A stretch of 64,000 bases of DNA. Origin: Sepioteuthis lessoniana. Its lineage: Eukaryota; Mollusca; Cephalopoda; Myopsida; Loliginidae. This document shows, piece by piece, positions 36,201 through 49,900 of this stretch. The notes below the pieces were generated by a model. That model was not told the DNA's origin. It did no database searches and saw nothing but the letters and a program-made list of their open reading frames with translations. Where the stretch lies: positions 62,001 to 126,000 of the forward strand of contig CAUZXS010002453.1 of NCBI GenBank assembly GCA_963585895.1. Direction: 5' to 3'. The translations under genes were made by a program, and so were the position numbers. Each line of letters opens with the position of its first letter. Position 1 is the first letter of the stretch.

Positions 36201-37888
36201 TATGCACGATTTTGGTGTTAACTATTTTTTGTGTTAACTAAACCAAAACAAACAATACCGACAAAAAATCTCCTGAAGACAATGAATCTATATGATCGAA
36301 AGCACTTGGGAACAGAAAGTGAATCAGAAAAGCTTCAAACTTCTTGAACATTTAGTGTCTTTATATGTGAAATTTCATTTTATTGATCTTCCTTAAAAAT
36401 TTAGTGAATTAATACAAATTCATTTGACGTTGTAACGTGATGCATGAAGTGATTATTAAAATTGAGTCTTGTCAAGTTAGTTGACAAAAAACCATTTTAA
36501 CAGGTGAATATAAATAAAATGTCCCGAAGAAAAGAAACTAAGATAAAAACATTTTGAAAACAGCAAACTGATAGCATGGAGAATGCCAAAAATTAAAGGA
36601 TCGTAAAATATACTCAACCGAAAAAACTTACATGATTTTTTGATACAGAATTTAGTGGAAATTTTGACTATAACAGGTTTGGTTGGATCCAAAGGAGCAA
36701 TGGTAATTTTCAAGGCAGTACTATCTGTACCGAAAGGAATTGGGACAGACTGGTCAGGTGCAACTGGCTCTTGAAGTATTGAGGGTAGAAAGAGCCCAAC
36801 TGGAAGAGTAGCTTCACCACCTGGTAAACCTAAAGGTGCTTGGGTAGTTGTCTGTAAAAAGCATAAAACATACTTGTATCAACTATGTAAAAGGCAAGAA
36901 ATAGCTAAAAATCTTAGTAATGTATTATAGTGAAATATCTTGCTGCTTCTACGAAGATATGTAAGCGATTCTTGTAAAGCTATAGTGTATATGAAAAGAA
37001 GAGCAGGTATCTTGATTGCATTTAACCGATGAAATTCAATCTATCCACAACAGGGAATAGAGGATTTAGCAATTATCTGATTTAATAACTGAACACTGAA
37101 CTCCGTTTGGTAAGCGACAGTTGTTTTCCAAGTGTGTAGAATAACTAGTTATTTGTAAAAATAGGACGAACTTTTGTGGTGTGAAAGCTATATGGAAATA
37201 ATTTTTGCTTCTCGGTGATACTCTTAATAAATAAAGAGACATATTACTACTGATATGGCCAGTTCTCGTGGTTTGTATACAATATAATGTGAACAGCCCG
37301 TTGTTTGTGTAGGTGATTTTGCTTTGAAACTGTTTAACATGTGTCGTAGGTAAATGAAGCTGCACGTTTAAATTGTTAGTGAGGTGTGCTTGTTTTCGAC
37401 ATGTAGAATTTATTAATTTTTCCAGACACTAGCCTGCATGAATTGAAGGATGCAGTTTTAAGGTGGCAGTTTACCTGAAGTGTATTGATCAAGTCAACTA
37501 CGTATTCTTTGACGTTGATTGGATCGACTAGCTGAACAACACCACCAGCTTGAAGGATTTTTCCAACATTAAGTGTGGCCACTCTGTCTTTTGGTGTTTG
37601 TGTTATCCATCCAGGACCAGTGGGTCTGATATCTCCTGGATTTCCCGTTGGATTTGGTTCCAGCGTGATAGCACTGTCTGGAAATACTGTATCATCTTCC
37701 ATATCGTCCACATATGGGCAAGTAGCTAAAAAGTAAAAAAAAATTATGTATATATATATATATATATATATATGTTCTTCAGCTTTGGTGAGGCAACAAG
37801 TCTAGAAGAATGAACACTCTGAATTCAAGCCTGTTAAACTCCGCTTAAAAATTGACTTTGTGTCATATCATGCCCGTGCGGAGGGGTT

Positions 37889-37941
<53 letters not shown>

Positions 37942-40900
37942 CGATGTGTACATGTACAGAAAGAAAGAAACAGAGAAACAATGACAAAAAAAATACATTG
38001 TAGAACCCTAACTGAAGCATAAATATATTTAGTGTTTGTAAGGTAATTAAAGTTTGTCAAAGCAAAGAATATTTTTTTATTTAAAGTCACAAAGATGAAA
38101 AATTATAGAGGATTACATCAATAAGAACGGTAAATAACATATTACAAGAGATTGTCAAAAGGTTACCAGTTAGATTAATTTAAGAAAAGCAAGTACCAAA
38201 AAGTAGGGAGAGAAAAAGGATGGGAAGGAGAAAGAGGAAGAGGTTGAAAAGGACAAAAAAAAAAATAATAACAACAATAGTAACTGTAATGACCATACAA
38301 TGCAGAGATGTATAATCAACGCATGGTTTACTTAGGTGAAGAAGAGACACGTTGAAAGGTAAATTACAAATACTGCAAAGGTCAGGAGTATTGTCAAGAA
38401 TTAGGTTGAAAAAAAATCGAATTTTACGAGATTTTTACATAGATATAACCAACAGAAAAAAAAAACATATATATATATTAAAACAGTACTTACGTGGAAG
38501 AGTGGCAAAAGTCACTTCTTTTGGTGAAGTAGTCTTAGATATCGCAATTTCGGTGGGAACAGGAGCAGTTGTCGTGACAGCTGGGGTTACAGTCTTTGCT
38601 GTAGTCACAGGGGGAACAACGGTTGTTGCTATGATGATAAAAAAGAAGAATCGTATGAATGTCTGTTAGAATTGAAGTTCTCAATTGACGGCTATTTAAA
38701 AACAGATTTAAATGAAAGTGATAAAGAAAAGCAAAAACATCGTTATAAATTCATTGGAAATGTAAGTCGTAGTTGTTTTGCTTTTAAAGTTGGAAACTTT
38801 CATAGTATGAAACTAAAAGATATATGTGAAGAAATAATCGACTGGCGATGGAAGATCAATAAGTCTTTAGAATTATACTGTTTTGCACTTAATAATAGAA
38901 AGGGATCGAACGGTGGGAAGGCAAAAAGCAATCGGTAGAAAGACTCACTAGATTCCTTGATACATATTTTAGTAGAGACTTTCACTACAACAGGTTTTGT
39001 TGGATCCAAAGGAACAATTGTGATTTTCAGGGCAGTGTTTTCTGTACCGGGCGGAATAGTGACAGGCTTGTCAGGCGATGATGTAATTTTAGGTACTACT
39101 GGTGGCACGATTTCTGCAGGTGTAGTAGCTGCACCTGGGGCAACACCGCCAGCAGCTGGGGTAGTTGCTGCGCCTGGTGCACCTGGTAGAACTCCAGCGG
39201 GAGTACCTCCGACGCCGGGTGCAACTCCACCTGGAGTAGTGGCAGCTCCAGCTGGTGCTGGGGTAGTTGTCTGTGAAAAGAAAAAACGTTTTAATTGCAG
39301 AAGCTCAACGGCAAACTATAGCTAAAACCTATGTGTCCAGTACAGTTAGTAATGTATTCTAGTGAAATATCTTGCTGCTTCTACGTCGATATGTAAGCGA
39401 TTCTTGTAAATCCATAGAGTATATGGACAGAAGAGCGGGTATTTTTTTTACATTTAACTGATGCATTACAATCTATCTACAAGAGCGTATATTAAAAAGA
39501 AGTAAATGATTGAGCAAATATCTGATTTAATAACTGAACACAGAACGCTGATTAGTAAGCGATAGTTGTTTTCCAAGTGTGTAGAATAACTAGTTACTTG
39601 CAAACATAGGATGAACTTGTGTTGTGTGAAAGCTATATGGAAATGATTTTTGCTTTTCGGTGATACTCTAAATAAATAGAGAGAAATATTACTACTGAAG
39701 AGGCCAGTTACTGTTCTTGCTATAGAATATAATGTGAAGAGCTCTTTGTTTGTGTAGGTGATTTTAGTTTGAAACTGTTTAACGTGTGTCGTAGGTAAAT
39801 TAAGCTGCACGTTTAAATAGTTAGTGAGGTGTGCTTGTTTTTGACATGTAGAATTTATTAGTTTTTCCAGACACAAACTAGTCTGCATGAATTGAAGGAT
39901 GCTGAGATAGTCGTGTTGACCTAGGTATTAAAAGATAGTTTAAGGTGGCAGTTTACCTGAGGTGCTTTAATCAACTCAACTACGTATTCTTTGACGTTTA
40001 TTGGATCGACTAGCTGAACGACACCACCAGCTTCAAGATCCTTTCCAACTGTAAGTGTGGCCACTCTGTCTTCTAGTGTTTGTGTTATCCATCCCGGACC
40101 AGTGGGTCTGATATCTCCTGGATTTCCCGTTGGATTTGGTTCCAGTGTGATAGCACTGTCTGGTAGTAGAGTATCATCTTCCATTTCGTCCACAAGTGGG
40201 CATGTTGCTAAAAGAACATATTTATAGGATGAAAGTGACAATCCATACATATATATAAGAAATGTCAACTATTAGTACAAAGCTAAGCGATATGTGACCA
40301 AAGGAAATATAACTGATCTATAGTGTTAAAGTTGAAAAACATGCAAATCTTCTAAGCGAATAACACCTTATGATAAGAGATTTGAACAATGTAATTAGAT
40401 AGATTAGTTTAAGAAATCATATGGCATAAAAAATATCTTTTTTTGGAAGTGAATTGCCGAGAGTGTAAAGGTGAAGAGAATAGTTTCATTTCATGCAGTT
40501 GAAGAGTGATAGGATTGTATAGGCTATATTTTGTGTTGTGCCTCTATGTGAATATAGATAATGTAAAATCGGTATTTACGTAGTGGCGTGGTACTGGCAG
40601 GAACAATTGTAGATACAGTTGTGGGCACAGTCTTTGCTGTAGTCACAGCAGGAACAACGGTTGTTGCTATGATGATAAAAAAGAAGAATCGTATGAATGT
40701 CTGTTAGAATTGAAGTTCTCAATTGACAGCTATTTGAAAACGGATTGATATGAAAATGATAAAGAAAAGCAAAAACATCATTAAAAATTCATTGGAAATG
40801 TAAGTCGTAGTTGTTTTACTTTTAAAGTAGGAAACATTCATAGTATGAAATTGAAAGATGTATGGGAAGAAATAATAGAATGGTGATTGAAGATCACTAT

Positions 40901-43900
40901 GTCTTTAGAATTATACTGTTACTGTACTTAATAATAGAAAGGGATCGAACGGTGGGAAGGCAAAAATCAATAGGTAGAAGGACTCACTAGATTCCTTGAT
41001 ACATATTTTAGTAGAGACTTTCACTACAACAGGTTTTGTTGGATCCAAAGGAACAATTGTGATTTTCAGGGCAGTGTTATCTGTACCGGGCGGAATAGTG
41101 ACAGGCTTGTCAGGCGATGATGTAATTTTAGGTACTACTGGTGGCACGACTTCTGCAGGTGTAGTAGCTGCACCTGGTGCAACACCGCCAGCAGCTGGGG
41201 TAGTTGCTGCGCCTGGTGCACCTGGTAGAACTCCAGCGGGAGTACCTCCGACGCCGGGTGCAACTCCACCTGGAGTAGTGGCAGCTCCAGCTGGTGCTGG
41301 GGTAGTTGTCTGTGAAAAGAAAAAAACGTTTTAATTGCAGAAGGTCAACGGCAAACTATAGCTAAAACCTATGTGTTCAGTACAGTTAGTAATGTATTCT
41401 AGTGAAATATCTTGCTGCTTTTAAGTCGATATGTAAGCGATTCTTGTAAATTTATAGTGTATATGGACAGAAGAGCAGGTATTTTGTTTACATTTAACTG
41501 ATGCATTACAATCTATCTATAACAGTGAATATTAAAAAGAAGTAAATGATTGAGCAAGTATCTGATTTAATAAATGAATACGGAACGCTGTTTGGTAAGC
41601 GATAGTTGTTTTCCAAGTATGTAGAACAACTAGTTACTTGCAAACATAGGATGAACTTGTGTGAAAGCCATATGGAAATGATTTTTGCTTCTCGGTGATA
41701 TACTAAATAAATAGAAAGACATATTACTCCTGAAGAGGCTAGTTACTGTTCTTGCTATAGAATATAATGTGAACAGCCCTTTGTTTGTGTAGGTGATTTT
41801 GCTTTGATACTGTTTAATGTGTGTCGTAGGTAAATTAGGCTGCACGTTTAAATTGTTAGTGAGGTGTGCTTGTTTTTGACAAGTAGAATTTATTAGTTTT
41901 TCCAGACACAACCTAGTCCGCATGAATTGAAGGATGCTGAGATAGAGGTGTTGACTTAGGTATTAAAATATAGTTTAAGGTGGCAGTTTACCTGAGGTGC
42001 TTTAATCAACTCAACTACGTATTCTTTGACGTTTATTGGATCGACTAGCTGAACAACACCACCAGCTTCAAGATCCTTTCCAACTGTAAGTGTGGCCACT
42101 CTGTCTTCTGGTGTTTGTGTTATCCATCCCGGACCAGTGGGTCTGATATCTCCTGGATTCCCCGTTGGATTTGGTTCCAGTGTGATTGCACTGTCTGGTA
42201 GTAGAGTATCATCTTCCATTTCGTCCACAAGTGGGCATGTTGCTACAAAGAATATATTTATAGGATGAAAGTGACAGTCCATACATATATATAAGAGATG
42301 TCAACTATTAGCACTAATAGACACTGTTCTTTCTAAAGCTATGCAATATGTGACCAAAGGAAATATAACTGACCTATAGTGTTAAAGTTGAAAAACATGC
42401 AAATATGCTAAGCAAATAACACCCTATGACAAGAGATTTGAACAAGATAGATTAGTTTAAGAAATCATATGGCATAAAAAATATCTTTTTTTGGAAGTGA
42501 ATTGCCGAGAGTGTAAAAGTGAAGAGATTATTTTCATTTCATGCAGTTGAAGAGTGATAGGATTGTATAGGCTATATTTTGTGTTGTGCCTCTATAGGAA
42601 TATAGATAATGTAAAATCGGTATTTACGTAGTGGCGTGGTACTGGCAGGAACAATTGTAGATACAGTTGTGGGCACAGTCTTTGCTGTAGTCACAGCAGG
42701 AACAACGGTTGTTGCTATGATGATAAAAAAGAAGAATCGTATGCATGTCTGTTAGAATTGAAGTTCTCAATTGACAGCTATTTGAAAACGGATTGATATG
42801 AAAGTGATAAAGAAAAGCAAAAACATCATTAAAAATTCATTGGAAATGTAAGTCGTAGTTGTTTTGCTTTTAAAGTAGGAAACTTTCAGAGTATGAAATT
42901 GAAAGATATATGGGAAGAAATAATAGAATGGTGATTGAAGATCAGTATGTCTTTAGAATTATACTGTTACTGCACTTAATAATAGTAAGGGATCGAACGG
43001 CGGGAAGGCAAAAAGCAATAGGTAGAAGGACTCACTAGATTCCTTGATACATATTTTAGTAGAGACTTTCACTACAACAGGTTTTGTTGGATCCAAAGGA
43101 ACAATTGTGATTTTCAGGCCAGTGTTATCTGTACCGGGCGGAATAGTGACAGGCTTGTCAGGCGATGATGTAATTTTAGGTACTACTGGTGGCACGATTT
43201 CTGCAGGTGTAGTAGCTGCACCTGGTGCAACACCGCCAGCAGCCGGGGTAGTTGCTGCACCTGGTGCACCTGGTAGAACTCCAGCGGGAGTACCTCCGAC
43301 GCCGGGTACAACTCCACCTGGAGTAGTGGCAGCTCCAGCTGGTGCTGGGGTAGTTGTCTGTGAAAAGAAAAAAAACGTTTTAATTGCATAAGCTCAACGA
43401 GAAACTATAGCTAAAACCTATGTGTCTAGTACAGTTAGTAATGTAATCTAGAGACGTATCTTGTTGCTTCTATGTCGATATGTAAGCGATTCTTGTAAAT
43501 CTATAGAGTATATGGGCAGAAGAGCTGGTTTTTTGTTTACATTTAACTGATGCTTTGCAATCTATCTACAACAGTGAATATTAAGAAGAATTAGATGATT
43601 GAACAATTATCTGATTTAATAACTGAACACTGAACGCTGTTTGGCAAGCGATAGTTGTATTCCATGTTTGGAGAATAACTAGTTACTTGCAAACATTGGA
43701 TGAACTTGTGGTTTGTGAAAGCTATAGGGAAATGATTTTTGCCTCTCGGTTATACTCTAAATAAATAGAGAGATATATTACTACTGTAGAGGGCAGTTTG
43801 TGTTCTTGTTATTGAATATAATGTGAAGAGCCCTTTGTTTGTGTAGGTGATTTTGTTTTGATACTGTTTAATGTGTGTCGTAGGTAAATTAGACTGCGAG

Positions 43901-46900
43901 GTTAAATTGTTAGTGAGGTGTGCATGTTTTTGACATGTAGAATTTATTAGTTTTTCAAGACACAAACTAGTCTGCATGAATTGAAGGATGCTGAGATACA
44001 CGTGTTGACTTAGGTATTAAAAGATAGTTTAAGGTGGCAGTTTACCTGAGGTGCTTTGATCAACTCAACTACGTATTCTTTGATGTTTTTTGGATCGACT
44101 AGCTGAACAATACCACCAGCTTCAAGATCCTTTCCAACTGTCAGTGTTGCCACTCTGTCTTCTGGTGTTAGTGTTATCCATCCCGGACCAGTGGGTCTGA
44201 TATCTCCTGGATTTCCCGTTGGATTTGGTTCCAGTGTGATAGCACTGTCTGGTAGTAGAGTATCATCTTCCATTTCGTCCACAAGTGGGCATGTTGCTAC
44301 AAAGAACATATTTATAGGTTGAAAGTGACAATCCATACATATATATAAAAGAGATGTCAAATATTAGCACCAATAGACTCTGTTCTTTGTAAAGCGGAGT
44401 GATATTTGACCAAAGGAATTATAACTGATCTATAGTTTTAAAGTTGATAAACATGCAAATATCCGAAGCGAATAACACTTTATGACAGGAGATTTGAACA
44501 ATGTAATTAGATAGATTAGTTTAAGAAATCATATGGCATGAAAAATATCTCTTTTTGGAAGTGAATTACCGAGAGTGTAAAGGTGAAGAGATTATTTTAA
44601 TTTCATGCAGTTGAAGAGTGATAGGATTGTATAGGCTATATTTTGTGTTGTGCCTCTATATGAATATAGATAATGTAAAATCGGTATTTACGTAGTGGCG
44701 TGGTACTGGCAGGAACAATTGTAGATACAGTTGTGGGTACAGTCTTTGCTGTAGTCACAGCAGGAACAACGGTTGTTGCTATGATGATAAAAAAGAAGAA
44801 TCGTATGAATGTCTGTTAGAATTGAAGTTCTCAATTGACGGCTATTTAAAAACAGATTTAAATGAAAGTGATAAAGAAAAGCAAAAACATCGTTATAAAT
44901 TCATTGGAAATGTAAGTCGTAGTTGTTTTGCTTTTAAAGTTGGAAACTTTCAGAGTATGAAATTGAAAGATATATGGGAAGAAATAATCGACTGGTGATG
45001 GAAGATCAATAAGTCTTTAGAATTATACTGTTTTGCACTTAATAATAGAAAGGGATCGAACGGTGGGAAGGCAAAAAGCAATTGGTAGAAAGACTCACTA
45101 GATTCCTTGATACATATTTTAGTAGAGACTTTCACTACAACAGGTTTTGTTGGATCCAAAGGAACTATTGTGATTTTCAGGGCAGTGTTATCTGTACCGG
45201 GCGGAATAGTGACAGGCTTGTCAGGCGATGATGTAATTTTAGGTACTACTGGTGGCACGATTTCTGCAGGTGTAGTAGCTGCACCTGGTGCAACACCGCC
45301 AGCAGCCGGGGTAGTTGCTGCGCCTGGTGCCCCTGGTAGAACTCCAGCGGGAGTACCTCCGACGCCGGGTTCAACTCCACCTGGAGTAGTGGCAGCTCCA
45401 GCTGGTGCTGGGGTAGTTGTCTGTGAAAAGAAAAAAAAACGTTTTAATTACATAAGCTCAACGAGAAACTATAGCTAAAACCTATGTGTCCAATATAGTT
45501 AGTAATGGAATCTAGTGAAATATCTTGTTGCTTCTACGTCGATATGGAAGCGATTCTTGTAAATCTATAGAGTATATGGGCAGAAGAGCTGGTTTTTTGT
45601 TTACATTTAACTGATGCTTTGCAATCTATCTACAACAGTGAATATTAAGAAGAATTAGATGATTGAACAATTATCTGATTTAATAACTGAACACTGAACG
45701 CTGTTTGGTAAGCGATAGTTGTATTCCATGTTTGGAGAATAACTAGTTACTTGCAAACATTGGATGAACTTGTGCTTTGTGAAAGCTATAGGGAAATGAT
45801 TTTTGCCTCTCGGTGATACTCTAAATAAATAGAGAGATATATTACTACTGTAGAGGGTAGTTTGTGTTCTTGTTATTGAATATAATGTGAAGAGCCCTTT
45901 GTTTGTGTAGGTGATTTTGCTTTGATACTGTTTAATGTGTGTCGTAGGTAAATTAGACTGCGAGGTTAAATTGTTAGTGAGGTGTGCATGTTTTTGACAT
46001 GTAGAATTTATTAGTTTTTCAAGACACAAACTAGTCTGTATGAATTGAAGGATGCTGAGATACACGTGTTGACTTAGGTATTAAAATATAGTTTAAGGTG
46101 GCAGTTTACCTGAGGTGCTTTGATCAACTCAACTACGTATTCTTTGACGTTTATTGGATCGACTAGCTGAACAACACCACCAGCTTCAAGATCCTTTCCA
46201 ACTGTAAGTGTGGCCACTCTGTCTTCTGGTGTTTGTGTTATCCATCCCGGACCAGTGGGTCTGATATCTCCTGGATTTCCCGTTGGATTTGGTTCCAGTG
46301 TGATTGCACTGTCTGGTAGTAGAGTATCATCTTCCATTTCGTCCACAAGTGGGCATGTTGCTACAAAGAACATATTTATAGGATGAAAGTGACAATCCAT
46401 ACATATATATAAGAAATGTCAACTATTAGTACAAAGCTAAGCGATATGTGACCAAAGGAAATATAACTGATCTATAGTGTTAAAGTTGAAAAACATGCAA
46501 ATCTTCTAAGCGAATAACACCTTATGATAAGAGATTTGAACAATGTAATTAGATAGATTAGTTTAAGAAATCATATGGCATAAAAAATATCTTTTTTTGG
46601 AAGTGAATTGCCGAGAGTGTAAAGGTGAAGAGAATAGTTTCATTTCATGCAGTTGAAGAGTGATAGGATTGTATAGGCTATAATTTGTGTTGTGCCTCTA
46701 TATGAATATAGATAATGTAAAATCGGTATTTACGTAGTGGCGTGGTACTGGCAGGAACAATTGTAGATACAGTTGTGGGTACAGTCTTTGCTGTAGTCAC
46801 AGCAGGAACAACAGTTGTTGCTATGATGATAAGAAAGAAGAATCATATGCATGTCTGTTAGAATGGATGTTCTCAATTGACAGCTATTTGAAAATGGATT

Positions 46901-49900
46901 GAAATGAAAGTGATAAAGAAAAGCAAAAACATCGTTATAAATTCATTGGAAATGTACGTCGTAGTTGTTTTACTTTTAAAGTAGGAAACTTTCATAGTAT
47001 GAAATTGAAAGATATATGTGAAGAAATAATCGACTGGCGATGGAAGATCAATAAGTCTTTAGAATTATACTGTTACCGCACTTAATAATAGAAAGGGATC
47101 AAATGGTGGAAAGGCAAAAAGCAATTGGTAGAAAGACTCACTAGATTCCTTGATACATATTTTAGTAGAGACTTTCACTACAACAGGTTTTGTTGGATCC
47201 AAAGGAACAATTGTGATTTTCAGGGCAGTGTTATCTGTACCGGGCGGAATAGTGACAGGCTTGTCAGGCGATGATGTAATTTTAGGTACTACTGGTGGCA
47301 CGATTTCTGCAGGTGTAGTAGCTACACCTGGTGCAACACCGCCAGCAGCTGGGGTAGTTGCTGCGCCTGGTGCACCTGGTAGAACTCCAGCGGGAGTACC
47401 TCCTACGCCTGGTGCAACTCCACCTGGAGTAGTGGCAGCTCCAGCTGGTGCTGGGGTAGTTGTCTGTGAAAAGAAAAAAACGTTTTAATTGTATAAGCTT
47501 AATTACCAACTTCAGCTAAAAACCTATGAGTCCAGTACAGTTAGTAATATATTCTCGTGAAATATCTTTCTGCTTCTACGAAGACATGTAAGCGATTCTT
47601 GTAAAGCTAATAAACGGAAGAGCGGGTATTTTTCTTGCATTCAACCGTTGCATTGCAATCTATCTACAACAGTGAATAATAATTCTACGGAGAATTAGAT
47701 GATTGAGCAAATATCTGATTTAATAACTGAACACTGAACGCTGTTTCGTAAGCAATAGTTGTTTTCCAAGTGTGTAGAATAACTAATTACTTGCAAACAT
47801 CGGTTGAACTTGTGTTGTGTGAAAGCTATATGGAAATGATGTTTACTTCTTGGTTATACACTAAATAAATAGAGAGACATATTACTACTAAAGAGGCTAG
47901 TTACTGTTCTTGCTATAGAATATAATGTAAACAGACCTTTGTTTGCGTAGGTGATTTTGCTTTGAAACTGTTTAAAGTGTGTGGTAGGTAAATTAGGCTG
48001 CACGTTTAAATTGTTAGTCTTGTATGCTTGTTTTTGACATGTAGAATTTATTAGTTTTTCCAGACACTAGCCTGCATTAATTGAAGGATGCTGAGATAGA
48101 CGTGTTGACTTAGGTTTTAAAATATATTTTAAGTTGGCAGTTTACCTGAGGTGCTTTGATCAACTCAACTACGTATTCTTTGACGTTTATTGGATCGACT
48201 AGCTGAACAACACCACCAGCTTCAAGATCCTTTCCAACTGTAAGTGTGGCCACTCTGTCTTCTGGTGTTAGTGTTATCCAACCAGGACCTGTGGGTCTGA
48301 TATCTCCTGGATTTCCTGTTGGATTTGGTTCCAGTGTGATAGCACTGTCTGGTAGTAGAGTATCATCTTCCATTTCGTCCACAAGTGGGCATGTTGCTAC
48401 AAAGAACATATTTATAGGATGAAAGTGACAATCCATACATATATATAAGAGATGTCAACTATTAGCACCAATAGACTCTGTTCTTTATAAAGCGGAGCGA
48501 TATTTGACCAAAGGAAATATAACTGATCTATAGTGTTAAAGTTGATAAACATGCAAATATCCGAAAGGATTAACAACTTATGACAAGAGATTAGGAAGAA
48601 TGTTAGTAGATAGATTAGTTTAAGAAATCATATGGCATAAAAAATATCTTTTTTTGGAAGTGAATTGCCGAGAGTGTAAAGGTGAAGAGAATAGTTTCAT
48701 TTCATGCAGTTGAAGAGTGATAGGATTGTATAGGCTATAATTTGTGTTGTGCCTCTATATGAATATAGATAATGTAAAATCGGTATTTACGTAGTGGCGT
48801 GGTACTGGCAGGAACAATTGTAGATACAGTTGTGGGCACAGTCTTTGCTGTAGTCACAGCAGGAACAACGGTTGTTGCTATGATGATAAAAAAGAAGAAT
48901 CGTATGCATGTCTGTTAGAATGGAAGTTCTCATTGACAGCTATTTAAAAATGGATTGAAATGAAAGTGATATAGAAAAGCAAAGACATCGTTATAAATTC
49001 ATTGGAAATGTAAGTGGTAGTTGTTTTGCTTTTAAAGTAGGAAACTTTCATAGAATGAAACTAAAAGATATATGGGAAGAAATAATCGACTGGCGAGGGA
49101 AGATCAATAAGTCTTTAGAATTATACTGTTACTGCACTTAATAATAGAAAGGGATCAAACGATGGGAAGGCAAAAAGGAATAGGTAGAAAGACTCACTAG
49201 ATTCCTTGATACATATTTTAGTAGAGACTTTCACTACAACAGGTTTTGTTGGATCCAAAGGAACAATTGTGATTTTCAGGGCAGTGTTATCTGTACCGGG
49301 CGGAATAGTGACAGGCTTGTCAGGCGATGATGTAATTTTAGGTACTACTGGTGGCACGACTTCTGCAGGTGTAGTAGCTGCACCTGGTGCAACACCGCCA
49401 GCAGCTGGGGTAGTTGCTGCGCCTGGTGCCCCTGGTAGAACTCCAGCGGGAGTACCTCCGACGCCTGGTGCAACTCCACCTGGAGTAGTGGCAGCTCCAG
49501 CTGGTGCTGGGGTAGTTGTCTGTGTAAAGAAAAAACGTTTTAATTGCATGAGCTCAACGACAAACTATAGCTAAAAACCTCTGTTTCCAATACAGTTATT
49601 AATGTATTCTAGTGAAATATCTTGCTGCTTCTACGTCGATATGTAAGCGATTCTTGTAAATCTATAGTGTATATTGACAGAAGAGCGGGTATTTTGTTTA
49701 TATTTAACTGATGCATTGCAATCAATCTACAACAGTGAATATTAAGAAGAATTAGATGATTGAACAATTATCTGATTTAATAACTGAACACTGAACGCTG
49801 TTTGGTAAGCGATAGTTGTTTGGTAAGTGTGTAGAATAACTAATTACTTGCAAACATAGGAGGAACTTGTGTTGTGTGAAAGCTATATGGAAATGATTTT

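Noticed and set aside
37863..38090. 75-codon minus-strand frame with a Tyr-Ile repeat
   Set aside because: It is simply the translation of a (TA)n microsatellite in an intron.
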